Source of the DNA: Sedimentisphaerales bacterium
Lineage (GTDB): Bacteria > Planctomycetota > Phycisphaerae > Sedimentisphaerales > SM23-30
Assembly: GCA_030634605.1 (NCBI GenBank)
Contig: DAOWAK010000069.1
Location: forward strand, 1-6,633
Direction of reading: 5' to 3'
DNA: 6,633 nucleotides
Made by a program: the position numbers and the translations under genes. Of the stretch, positions 1-6,264 are shown one piece after another (positions within the stretch are counted from its first letter, which is position 1; each line of letters starts with the position of its first letter). The notes under the pieces are model-generated. The model was not told the origin of the DNA. It did no database searches and worked only from the letters and a program-made list of their open reading frames with translations.

Positions 1-97
1 TACAAAGCAACCATTCTTTTTCCAGCAGACTGTCAACATCAGTTGGATCAATAGCCAGTTTGTGGTTTTTGACTTTGATTTCAGTAGTGTTCAACAC
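1..97 (-). CDS. 5' end of an unidentified protein gene, truncated by the window edge
   Basis: This is a partial minus-strand reading frame that starts with GTG at 97-95 and stays open for 32 codons to the left edge. The peptide begins MLNTTEIKVKNHKLAIDPTD and continues VDSLLEKEWLLC. It reads like a normal soluble protein N-terminus, with charged and hydrophobic residues alternating and no signal peptide. The start is supported by AAAAGGA at 113-107, nine bases upstream, and by an in-frame TGA just before that site, so the frame cannot begin much further upstream. I do not recognise the family with confidence. The pattern (K-x-L-A-I-D...D-V-D-x-L...W) faintly resembles the N-terminus of AP2/HNH-type endonuclease-like proteins, which is only a guess from 32 residues. 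Two plus-strand frames are also open here but lack a start with a ribosome-binding site. Confidence 0.5.
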   Translation of the reverse strand, partial: MLNTTEIKVKNHKLAIDPTDVDSLLEKEWLLC

Positions 98-106
98 GAA
101 ATTAAT

Positions 107-113
107 TCCTTTT
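107..113 (-). promoter_or_regulatory. ribosome-binding site of the left-edge gene
   Basis: AAAAGGA on the minus strand sits nine bases before the GTG at 97. It decides the start of the truncated left-edge gene, because the only alternatives in that frame are a TTG one codon later or nothing before the upstream TGA. Confidence 0.45.
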
Positions 114-215
114 CAGCAAAAAAATCGAGTTCGTTTCCTGACATTTCATAACTTGTCATTATGCCAAAAAACATTTACCTTGCTTTATCGCGTTAACTCC
201 ACTGCTCTCAACAGT

Positions 216-221
216 ATTATA
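216..221 (-). promoter_or_regulatory. candidate -10 box for the left-edge gene
   Basis: A perfect TATAAT lies on the minus strand at 221-216. The best upstream match to a -35 box is CTGACG (242-237), but the 15-base spacing is short, so the promoter call is weak. Transcription from here would give a 5' untranslated leader of roughly 110 bases before the GTG at 97. A palindrome at 250-264 lies just upstream of the -35 position. Confidence 0.3.
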
Positions 222-249
222 GGACCCAAACAATGTCGTCAGGTTTAGT

Positions 250-264
250 ATACCCAATGGGTAT
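250..264. repeat. 15-bp palindrome (ATACCC-AAT-GGGTAT), possible operator
   Basis: A perfect inverted repeat with 6-bp arms and a 3-base centre. It lies just upstream of the candidate minus-strand promoter (-10 at 216-221), where an activator would bind. It has no T-tract on either side, so it is not a terminator. Whether a protein binds it is inference. Confidence 0.3.
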
Positions 265-571
265 CATAATGCCTGGCAGGGCCGACTATAACTTCTGGTT
301 ATTTCAGCAATAACAAAAACCCCGGCATAGTGTTTTCATTCAGGACGAGTATATCTGTTAATATTATCGGTAATTGTGGGATTTGACTTGGAAACAAATC
401 TTCCGGATTTGAAAATGTGGCGGTTGTTTTTTGAGTGATGAAACGATCGGGTGAGACTGCGAGCCAACATATGGACCAGCCTTCTATAGCGGAAAACATT
501 ATAGAAGCGATATTCCCGCCTTGCAGGCATTATTTTGCCCGGACAGAGGCCTGTTCCGACCTGTTTTCCAT

Positions 572-594
572 AAAAAAACCGGCAACCGCCGGTT
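572..594 (-). terminator. intrinsic terminator of the GT4-GH57 operon
   Basis: Read on the minus strand, a 7-bp GC-rich stem (AACCGGC with GCCGGTT) closes a GGTT loop and is followed at once by a run of T (complement of A at 572-578, two of which belong to the stem). It lies about 63 bases beyond the GH57 stop codon and has the right orientation to end that transcript. On the plus strand the hairpin has no following T-run, so it should act in one direction only. Confidence 0.8.
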
Positions 595-657
595 GAATAT
601 TCCGTTTTTCCGATTAATGCTCGGATTTAGTGCTTGGGGTTTCCGGTTTACCTGGCA

Positions 658-1887
658 TCAGGGGTGGTTGGAATAGGACATCTTCTCCATCTGTGGCGTA
701 ACCGTCTTGTGAGCAGCCTTACACCGCAGGCGAAGATTATCCAGCACATTCATGAAGTTAATATATGAATCATAAGGACTGTCGTAAGGATTGAAATACT
801 TATGCACATCCCCGTCAGCGAACCACTTGGTACACATATAATAGAAATGGTCCGAAGTCTGCAGCCTTCGCCAGTCGGAAACAATCTGCGGATCAAGAGT
901 GCCCTTGACCTGCTGCTCCAGGCGATAAAGCTCGTACAGTGCGTTGGACTGCATAGCATTGCCCAGCCACGCCGACAAATCCCGCTCCGTATCAGCCCAG
1001 CTGATCATGTGCGGCACGTCCATTTCACCCACCGCCTCATAACTGTCAATCACTTCTGAAGGCGTCTTGAAGTCGTTGTCCGGGTGCCGGAGCACTTCTT
1101 CGGGCAGATGCTCCAGAAAATCAAATATCCCGGTATCTTCCCACTGATGCTCACCCAGGGTTTCGTAATCCATGAACAGGTTCACCGTATAGCCGTTGCC
1201 GTTCACATCTGACACCCAGTTGGCAAACTTCGGAGCCGTCAAAGGCCATTCCGCCCAATCATGATTTGAAAAACGAAATGCAATATCGTCGCTGAGCCGA
1301 TAGTTCTTCAGCAACAGCTTGATCCCGTCCACTCCCGGTGGGCGATACACAAAATTAGGACTGCGATAACCCAGCAGATGATCCGCTCCTTCGCAAATAG
1401 TGCCCGTAAAGCCCATTTCTCTGACCGCATGGGACACATCATTGCTGTAAATCAACTCGGTATTGCGAAAAACCTTCGATTTTTGGCCGAACAGTTCTTC
1501 GATCCGCCGCTGATGCATTCGCACCTGCTCGGAAAATTCCTCACGCGAATACAAAAACGACAGACTGTGATAATAAGTTTCTGACAAAAATTCCACACAC
1601 CCCGTCTGGGCCAAGGCATGAAAAGTGCTCAAAACCTCCGGTGCATAAGCCTCCAGTTGATCCAGCAGCACTCCGGTTATACTGTAGGAAACCTTAAAAT
1701 CGCCGTTAAACCGCTCGATAAGCTTGAGTATCAAACGGTTGGCGGGCAAATAACACTTGTTCGCCACTTTGCGGCAGATCTGGGCGTTCTTGTATTCGTC
1801 AAAATAATTACGGTGCGTATCGAAAACGCTATAGCGACCCAGTCGGTAAGGCTGGTGTACCTGGAAGTAAAAACATACTGATGCCAT
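658..1887 (-). CDS. glycoside hydrolase family 57, alpha-amylase-type alpha-glucan hydrolase or transferase
   Basis: A 409-residue cytoplasmic enzyme acting on alpha-1,4-glucans such as glycogen or maltodextrin. The GH57 conserved regions are visible in order: HQP at 11-13 at the start of the (beta/alpha)7 barrel; EFLSETYYHSLS at 99-110; RNTELIYS at 141-148, where E144 is the expected catalytic nucleophile; FMDYETLGEHQW at 238-249, where D240 is the expected acid/base; and ISWADTERDLSAWLGN at 295-310. These motifs resemble the short alpha-amylase-like subgroup (Methanocaldococcus MJ1611 type) more than GH57 branching enzymes. No signal peptide, linker or starch-binding module is seen. The ATG at 1887 has AAGGA ten bases upstream. 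It is the second gene of a pair, 116 bases after the GT4 stop, followed by an intrinsic terminator. The family call is firm; hydrolase versus glucanotransferase activity cannot be decided from sequence alone. Confidence 0.92.
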   Translation of the reverse strand: MASVCFYFQVHQPYRLGRYSVFDTHRNYFDEYKNAQICRKVANKCYLPANRLILKLIERFNGDFKVSYSITGVLLDQLEAYAPEVLSTFHALAQTGCVEFLSETYYHSLSFLYSREEFSEQVRMHQRRIEELFGQKSKVFRNTELIYSNDVSHAVREMGFTGTICEGADHLLGYRSPNFVYRPPGVDGIKLLLKNYRLSDDIAFRFSNHDWAEWPLTAPKFANWVSDVNGNGYTVNLFMDYETLGEHQWEDTGIFDFLEHLPEEVLRHPDNDFKTPSEVIDSYEAVGEMDVPHMISWADTERDLSAWLGNAMQSNALYELYRLEQQVKGTLDPQIVSDWRRLQTSDHFYYMCTKWFADGDVHKYFNPYDSPYDSYINFMNVLDNLRLRCKAAHKTVTPQMEKMSYSNHP

Positions 1888-1897
1888 AATCTTGTCG

Positions 1898-1902
1898 TCC
1901 TT
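1898..1902 (-). promoter_or_regulatory. ribosome-binding site of the GH57 gene
   Basis: AAGGA on the minus strand, ten bases before the ATG at 1887-1885. It supports that start, and the HQP motif at residues 11-13 fits the short N-terminus typical of GH57 proteins. The surrounding 116-bp gap to the GT4 stop also holds a TATAAT on the minus strand (within TTATTATAATAGG, about 1960-1972), but no matching -35 box, so a separate promoter is not supported. Confidence 0.55.
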
Positions 1903-2003
1903 AATCTCTAAAAGCCAGCTTAGTTAATCATAGTGTTTGCGTAGGAATTACCCTTCCGTAACCTATTATAATAACGGCATTAACGTCCGCATGACTTGAC
2001 TTT

Positions 2004-3302
2004 TTACGCTGGCGCCAGGAGGGAATTATAAATATCCAGGCACTGTTGAGCCGATTCCGACCAGGAAAGTTTCCTGACCTCAAAATTACCGTGTTCCCGC
2101 AACGTCGCCTGCAGCGGCGGATGTCGTAAAACCGCGATAATTTTGTTGGCCATCTCGGAAATATCCCAGAAATCAACCTTTAGGGCGTGGGTCAGAACTT
2201 CCGCCACCCCGCTTTGCTTGCTGATAATCACCGGTACGTCGTTACGCAGCGCTTCCAACGGTACCAGCCCAAAAGGTTCCGAAACCGACGGCATAACAAA
2301 CAAATCTGCCATACGAAAGATTTTATCCACATCGCTTCCACGCAAGAACCCCGTAAACAACACTTTGTGTCCGATTCCCATCTCCGCCGCCAACTCGATT
2401 GTTCGGCGGATCATATCTCCCGAACCCGCCATTACGAACTTGACGTTATCCATCACTTCCAGAACCTTCTTCGCCGCCGCCAAAAAGTATTCCGGCCCTT
2501 TTTGCATGGTAATTCGGCCCAGAAACAGCACGATTTTTTCGTCTTTATGAATCGCCGCTCGCACCGGGTCCAATGTCTTGCCGTTGCGGTCGATGGCGTT
2601 ATAGACCACGCTCACCTTCTCCGGCACCGCGGCATAACGGTTGATAATGATTTGTCGTGTCAGATAACTCACCGCAATAACTTGCGTAGCGGCATGGATG
2701 CCTTGACGTTCAATGTCGTAAACCCGTTGATTAACATGTTCGCCCGATCGGTCAAACTCCGTCGAATGAACATGAATCACCAGCGGTTTGCCCGTCAGGG
2801 CCGATACCGTGATCCCCGCCGGGAATGTCATCCAGTCATGGGCGTGCACAACATCAAATTCTTCCTGTTGGGCAACCAACGCCGCCAAACGGGCGTAACG
2901 TTGAACCTCATCAAACAGGTTGGAACCGTAATGTTCTCCGCCCTGGCCCATGCCGATCGATTCCGTAACCGGGCTCGTACTTATCGCCTGAGTCTTTTCC
3001 CGTATCCGCCTGAGCATATCTTCATATTCCTCAGGCCTCTGATAAGGACTTATCCCCGATGCGATAGTACGGAATGTGACATTTTCAAAATCAGCCAACT
3101 TATAATAGTCTATCCCCGCCTGACCGGGTTTCAAACTGGCCAACTTAACGTGGCTCGAATATTCCGATGACACCGGTTTGGGCAGTACAAACGTAATCTC
3201 CGCGCCGCACTGACTCATTGCCCGAGTCAGTCCGTAACAGGCCGTTCCCAAACCACCGGATATAAATGGCGGAAACTCCCAGCCAAGCATCAAAATCTTC
3301 AT
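2004..3302 (-). CDS. GT4 glycosyltransferase, glycogen/starch synthase-like
   Basis: A 432-residue GT-B fold glycosyltransferase that probably transfers glucose from a nucleotide sugar to a growing alpha-glucan in the cytoplasm. The N-terminal Rossmann half carries the glycine-rich acceptor/donor loop SGGLGTA (15-21) and HAHDWMT (153-159), both typical of glycogen-synthase-like proteins. The C-terminal half carries FLGRITMQKGPEYF (260-273) and the GT4 E-x7-E motif EPFGLVPLE (E342 and E350), which contacts the donor sugar nucleotide. Length is normal for GT4 and shorter than classical GT5 GlgA. No signal peptide or membrane segment is seen. The ATG at 3302 has a weak GGTGA site five to six bases upstream. 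It is the first gene of an operon with the GH57 gene. A GT4 synthase beside a GH57 gene is known from Bacteroidetes and other phyla, which supports glycogen metabolism; donor (ADP- or UDP-glucose) and acceptor are not shown by the sequence. Confidence 0.88.
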   Translation of the reverse strand: MKILMLGWEFPPFISGGLGTACYGLTRAMSQCGAEITFVLPKPVSSEYSSHVKLASLKPGQAGIDYYKLADFENVTFRTIASGISPYQRPEEYEDMLRRIREKTQAISTSPVTESIGMGQGGEHYGSNLFDEVQRYARLAALVAQQEEFDVVHAHDWMTFPAGITVSALTGKPLVIHVHSTEFDRSGEHVNQRVYDIERQGIHAATQVIAVSYLTRQIIINRYAAVPEKVSVVYNAIDRNGKTLDPVRAAIHKDEKIVLFLGRITMQKGPEYFLAAAKKVLEVMDNVKFVMAGSGDMIRRTIELAAEMGIGHKVLFTGFLRGSDVDKIFRMADLFVMPSVSEPFGLVPLEALRNDVPVIISKQSGVAEVLTHALKVDFWDISEMANKIIAVLRHPPLQATLREHGNFEVRKLSWSESAQQCLDIYNSLLAPA

Positions 3303-3400
3303 TAATTCACCAACTCAAATAGATATAAACGAATTATTGTTAAACCACTCTGACTGATGCGCTATGAAAACGGCCACCTACATAATCCCCTAGCGCAATC

Positions 3401-3441
3401 ATCACTTACGTTAGGATTCCATCGCTATTAGGTCAAGTGAT
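3401..3441. repeat. 7-bp inverted repeat flanking the candidate operon promoter
   Basis: ATCACTT at 3401-3407 and AAGTGAT at 3435-3441 form a perfect inverted repeat separated by 27 bases. One arm abuts the -10 candidate and the other overlaps the -35 candidate of the GT4-GH57 promoter, as operator half-sites might. A 7-bp match over this distance can also arise by chance. Confidence 0.25.
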
Positions 3442-3454
3442 AATTTTGTGACAA
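3408..3454 (-). promoter_or_regulatory. candidate promoter region of the GT4-GH57 operon
   Basis: Two overlapping sigma-70-like candidates on the minus strand. One has TTGACC (3436-3431), 17 bases, then TAACGT (3413-3408). The other has TTGTCA (3454-3449), 18 bases, then TAATAG (3430-3425). Either would give a leader of roughly 100 bases before the GT4 start at 3302. The -10 boxes are poor, so only the general location is suggested. Confidence 0.3.
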
Positions 3455-3878
3455 AAACGTGCACCAGAATACTCTCTTTATTTAATTATAAACTGTTTTT
3501 TGTTTTTCGTATAGAAAAACATCTTTATTTAGAAAAATTTTAGAGCATTTGTGCCCATGTGCCGCTCGAAAACTCCTTGTCAGGACAGTTTCTTAGACAG
3601 GTAAATCCTGGCAAAACCAATCCGGTGTTTTGGCACATAATCCCCGATTGCTGCCGGTAACCAATATTTTACTCGGTTGCTCGGATGGTTTTAGCTCGCC
3701 TGGTATATTGGTTAAATAATATATCGGTTGGGACCGCCCATATTTTTGAAAATTTGTCTGGAAATTATTTCTTAACACCATTATTTAGAGTAATTTATAT
3801 TAAATGGCTGTAATTTTGTTACTTTTTCAGATATTAATCATTCATAAGTTGTTGTAATTTAAATATTTGGGCCTACCA

Positions 3879-3951
3879 GGAGGGTTGGCAACCTCCGTAT
3901 GCTTATATAAAACCGTAAAATCTTTAATTGTGCGGTTTCGCACTTTTTCTT
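3879..3951 (+). promoter_or_regulatory. structured leader with attenuator-like architecture upstream of aconitase
   Basis: Read on the plus strand, a first hairpin pairs GGAGG (3879-3883) with CCTCC (3892-3896), extended inward by TT/AA around a GGC loop with one bulged G. It is followed by AAACCG (3910-3915), which can pair with CGGTTT (3933-3938). That pairing would exclude the terminator-like hairpin GTGCG-GTTT-CGCAC (3930-3943), which is followed by TTTTTCTT. Mutually exclusive hairpins of this kind are typical of riboswitches and attenuators, but the sequence does not match any riboswitch class I can recognise. It lies about 185 bases before the aconitase start. It could equally be the 3' end of an independent small RNA. 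Confidence 0.3.
3930..3951 (+). terminator. terminator-like hairpin upstream of aconitase
   Basis: A 5-bp stem (GTGCG with CGCAC) closes a GTTT loop and is followed by TTTTTCTT. The shape is that of an intrinsic terminator, though the stem is short. No gene ends just before it, so it would stop either a small upstream RNA or the early aconitase transcript. Confidence 0.4.
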
Positions 3952-3981
3952 GAGTGGCTCGGTTGGGTTTTGGTTCGGCAG

Positions 3982-3994
3982 GGCCTTTTTGGCC
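3982..3994 (+). repeat. GGCC-TTTTT-GGCC hairpin
   Basis: A short perfect hairpin with a 5-T loop, about 30 bases after the terminator-like element. It has no T-run after it and no known role. It may be part of the same leader RNA. Confidence 0.25.
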
Positions 3995-4118
3995 AAGCGG
4001 ACGACAATTTTAAGCAGATTCGATGAACTTTACGAAAGCACATTTTATTAAAAACCGTCCTAAAGACCCTGCTGGAGTGCAATTAACGAAACGTAAAACT
4101 ACGAAAGTTAACTAAATT

Positions 4119-4122
4119 AAGG
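4119..4122 (+). promoter_or_regulatory. ribosome-binding site of the aconitase gene
   Basis: AAGG lies 13 bases before the ATG at 4136 and only four bases before an in-frame GTG at 4127. If it pairs as the 5' part of AAGGAGG, the effective spacing suits the ATG and is too tight for the GTG. The protein alignment I recall for this family also favours a start close to the ATG. Confidence 0.4.
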
Positions 4123-4135
4123 TAGTGTGAATATC

Positions 4136-6106
4136 ATGGCTGAAAATCTTACCTACAAAGTTCTTCGTTCGCATCTGGTCGAGGGTACTTTGGAACCAGG
4201 CTGCGAAATCGGTATCAAAATCGACCAGACCATCACCCAGGACGCCACCGGAACAACCGCCATGCTGTTGTTTGAATCAATGGGGCTGGATCGGGTAAAG
4301 ACTGAATTGTCAGTAAGTTACGTTGATCACAACATGGCCATGTTTGGCCCTGAAAACCACGATGATCACCTCTATCTGCAGTCTATCGCTAAAAAAATGG
4401 GCATCTACCACAGCCGACCCGGCAATGGCATCTGCCATCAGGTCCACCTCGAACGATTCGCCGCACCCGGAAAGACCCAGCTCGGCAGCGACAGCCACAC
4501 GCCCACCGCCGGCGGGATCGGCTCGCTCGCCATCGGAGCCGGCGGCCTCGACGTCGCCGTCGCCATGGGTGGAGGGGCCTTTTACCTTATCGCCCCCAAA
4601 GTCATCGGCATCCAGCTTTCCGGACAACTTCCCCAGTTTGTCTCTGCCAAAGACGTCATTCTAAAGGTCCTCAGCATCCTGAGCACCCGCGGCAATGTCG
4701 GCTGCATCGTAGAATATTTCGGTCCCGGCCTCGACAGCCTGACCGTTCCCCAACGGGCCACCGTCACCAACATGGGGGCCGAACTGGGCGTCACCACCAG
4801 CATCTTCCCATCCGACCAGCAAACCCAAAAATTTCTCCAGTCCCAGCACCGCCCCGATGATTTCGTCGAATTAACCGCCGACGAAGGTTGTGCTTACGAC
4901 AGAATCATCGAAATCGACCTGGAAAAACTGACTCCCATGGCCGCCGCACCATCCTCGCCCGACAACATCAAGGAAATCGCCGATCTCCAGGACATCCAGG
5001 TCCACCAGGTCATCGTCGGCAGCTGCACCAACAGCAGTTTCCGTGACCTCATGACCGTCGCCGCCATCCTCAAAGGCAAAACCGTCCATCCCCAGGTAGA
5101 ATTCGCCATTGCTCCCGGCTCCCGGCAGGTCCTGACCATGCTCAGCCGAAACGGTGCTCTCGCCGACCTCATCGACAGCGGCGCCCGCATCCTGGAAAGT
5201 TCCTGTGGCCCCTGCATCGGCCAGGGCCAATCACCAGGCCAGGGACGCGTCAGCGTACGAACCTTCAACCGCAACTTCAAAGGCCGCACCGGCACCAAAG
5301 ATGACCAGGTTTACCTTGTCAGTCCCGAAACCGCCGCCGCTACCGCTCTGACCGGCCGATTAACCGATCCCTGCCAACTGCCCAACCTGCTCGACATAAA
5401 ATTTCCTGAAATCACCGATCCCGATACACTCCCCATTGATGACGGCATGATTGAACCTCCACTGCCCGCCGACCAGGCCGCAAACGCTCCGGTAATTCGC
5501 TCCGCCAGCATCGTAACTCCGCCCGCCGCTGAAAAACCACCCACCGCTCTGCAGGGGCAGGTGCTGCTCCATTGCGGTGACAAAATCACCACCGACCACA
5601 TCATGCCCGCAGGTATTTTTCTGAAATTCCGTTCGAACGTGCCCGAATACGCCAAATACGTTTTTAACTGCTTCAACGAGGATGGCCAGCCAACCTTCGC
5701 CGAAAAAGCACTTGCCCTCAAACAGACCGGCCGCGCCGGAGTAATTATCGCCGGTGACAGTTACGGCCAGGGCTCCAGCCGCGAACACGCCGCTTTATGC
5801 CCGATGTTCCTCGGCATCAAGCTGGTCATTGCCAAAGCCGTCGAACGCATCCACCGTGCCAACCTGGTAAATTTCGCAATTACCCCAGCTGCTTTTGCCG
5901 ACCCTGCCGATTACGACCGCATCGCCCCAGACGACCAGTTGGATGTCGAAAATTTTGCCCAGGCCGTCGCCTCCGCCAAAATATTTACCGTCAAAAACAC
6001 CACTCAGGGTTATGATTTCGATTGTGTTCTCAATCTCAGCGATCGCGAACGGGCCATTCTCCAGGCCGGCGGAAAATTAAATTACGCCAAAGCTCAGGCA
6101 CAATAG
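4136..6106 (+). CDS. aconitate hydratase (compact, Aquifex-type)
   Basis: A 656-residue cytoplasmic [4Fe-4S] enzyme that interconverts citrate and isocitrate via cis-aconitate, serving the TCA cycle and glutamate supply. Numbering from the ATG: SDSHTPTAGG (118-127) is a substrate-side motif; the cluster ligands are C297 in VGSCTNSS, and C357 and C360 in SSCGPCIGQG; FNRNFKGRTG (377-386) holds substrate-binding arginines. A proline- and alanine-rich linker (about 440-470) leads to the swivel domain, with TTDHIMPAG (485-493) and GDSYGQGSSREHA (540-552), whose arginine and serine belong to the active site. Length matches the short putative aconitase family (about 650 residues), not AcnA (about 890) or AcnB (about 860). 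The active-site set argues against isopropylmalate isomerase, which has separate small and large subunits; homoaconitase activity is less likely. An in-frame GTG at 4127 would add three residues. The gene stands alone, with a terminator shortly after it. Confidence 0.94.
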   Translation: MAENLTYKVLRSHLVEGTLEPGCEIGIKIDQTITQDATGTTAMLLFESMGLDRVKTELSVSYVDHNMAMFGPENHDDHLYLQSIAKKMGIYHSRPGNGICHQVHLERFAAPGKTQLGSDSHTPTAGGIGSLAIGAGGLDVAVAMGGGAFYLIAPKVIGIQLSGQLPQFVSAKDVILKVLSILSTRGNVGCIVEYFGPGLDSLTVPQRATVTNMGAELGVTTSIFPSDQQTQKFLQSQHRPDDFVELTADEGCAYDRIIEIDLEKLTPMAAAPSSPDNIKEIADLQDIQVHQVIVGSCTNSSFRDLMTVAAILKGKTVHPQVEFAIAPGSRQVLTMLSRNGALADLIDSGARILESSCGPCIGQGQSPGQGRVSVRTFNRNFKGRTGTKDDQVYLVSPETAAATALTGRLTDPCQLPNLLDIKFPEITDPDTLPIDDGMIEPPLPADQAANAPVIRSASIVTPPAAEKPPTALQGQVLLHCGDKITTDHIMPAGIFLKFRSNVPEYAKYVFNCFNEDGQPTFAEKALALKQTGRAGVIIAGDSYGQGSSREHAALCPMFLGIKLVIAKAVERIHRANLVNFAITPAAFADPADYDRIAPDDQLDVENFAQAVASAKIFTVKNTTQGYDFDCVLNLSDRERAILQAGGKLNYAKAQAQ

Positions 6107-6127
6107 AAAACCACTTCCTCAAAATGA

Positions 6128-6161
6128 AAAAAGGCCTCGCTATCTAATGCGAGGCCTTTTT
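6128..6161. terminator. strong bidirectional intrinsic terminator
   Basis: A perfect 13-bp stem, AAAAAGGCCTCGC at 6128-6140 with GCGAGGCCTTTTT at 6149-6161, around an 8-base loop. The 8-bp GC-rich core is flanked by A-runs on the left and T-runs on the right, so it works as an intrinsic terminator on both strands. It starts 21 bases after the aconitase stop and can also stop the convergent sppA-like transcript, although that gene ends about 200 bases away. Confidence 0.9.
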
Positions 6162-6182
6162 AAATAAAATTCGATTGGGTGG

Positions 6183-6207
6183 CACCGCCAAGCTGTGCTT
6201 GGGGGTG
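6183..6207. repeat. GC-rich imperfect hairpin, possible dispersed intergenic repeat
   Basis: CACC plus CCAAGC (6183-6193) pairs with GCTTGG plus GGTG (6197-6207) across a TGT loop, ten base pairs with a single G-G mismatch. It has no T-run, so it is not a terminator. The surrounding GGTGGCACCG...GGGGGTGGTT context resembles short palindromic intergenic repeats, but only one copy lies in this window, so its repeat status is inference. Confidence 0.4.
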
Positions 6208-6264
6208 GTTGATGTTATCCCGAACAACCGTTGATTATAAAGCTCTGCCGTCTCGGCTTTGTCA

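Larger units (their letters stand above)
98..657. other. intergenic region between the left-edge gene and the GH57 gene
   Basis: About 560 bases without a credible gene. The left part holds the ribosome-binding site, a perfect TATAAT and a 15-bp palindrome, all placed to serve the minus-strand gene at the left edge. The right end holds the intrinsic terminator of the GT4-GH57 operon. The middle part (about 265-560) has short open frames on both strands, but none has a ribosome-binding site, a recognisable motif or a consistent coding style. No tRNA or rRNA is visible. Confidence 0.6.
3303..4135. other. long AT-rich divergent intergenic region
   Basis: About 830 bases between the divergent GT4 and aconitase genes, much richer in A and T than either. 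The operon side (3303-3460) holds two overlapping promoter candidates and a 7-bp inverted repeat. The middle (about 3480-3540) is very AT-rich and includes a GTTTTTC/GAAAAAC hairpin at 3502-3520. The aconitase side (about 3866-4000) holds several GC-rich hairpins, one with a T-run. Three copies of ACGAAA (4032, 4086 and 4101) precede the aconitase start. I found no tRNA. A minus-strand open frame of 62 codons at 3593-3781 has no ribosome-binding site and no recognised motif. The gap is long enough for a small RNA or a decayed gene, but neither is proven. Confidence 0.55.

Noticed and set aside
60..248. Plus-strand open frame of 62 codons
   Set aside because: No ribosome-binding site, low-complexity hydrophobic and polar mix without motifs, and it overlaps the better supported minus-strand start at 97 and its promoter region.
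299..530. Two overlapping minus-strand open frames of 66 and 64 codons
   Set aside because: They overlap each other in different frames, have no ribosome-binding site and show no recognisable motif. Neither is a credible gene.
438..596. Plus-strand open frame of 52 codons
   Set aside because: No ribosome-binding site, no motif, and its 3' end runs through the terminator hairpin of the opposite-strand operon.
2187..3170. Plus-strand open frame of 327 codons
   Set aside because: It lies wholly antisense to the GT4 gene, whose motifs are unmistakable. The translation is rich in R, H and Q without recognisable motifs, as expected of a shadow frame.
3593..3781. Minus-strand open frame of 62 codons
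   Set aside because: The ATG is preceded by AT-rich sequence with no ribosome-binding site, and the translation has no recognisable domain. Kept only as a note in the intergenic entry.
3866..4000. Known riboswitch (c-di-GMP, fluoride, cobalamin, SAM) or tRNA in the aconitase leader
   Set aside because: The conserved cores of these classes were looked for by eye and not found, and no tRNA arm set is present. Only an unclassified leader is supported.
4310..5788. Many open frames of 60 to 142 codons on both strands inside the aconitase gene
   Set aside because: They are shadows caused by the GC-rich codon use of aconitase. Their translations are A-, G- and R-rich repeats of the same composition bias without motifs.
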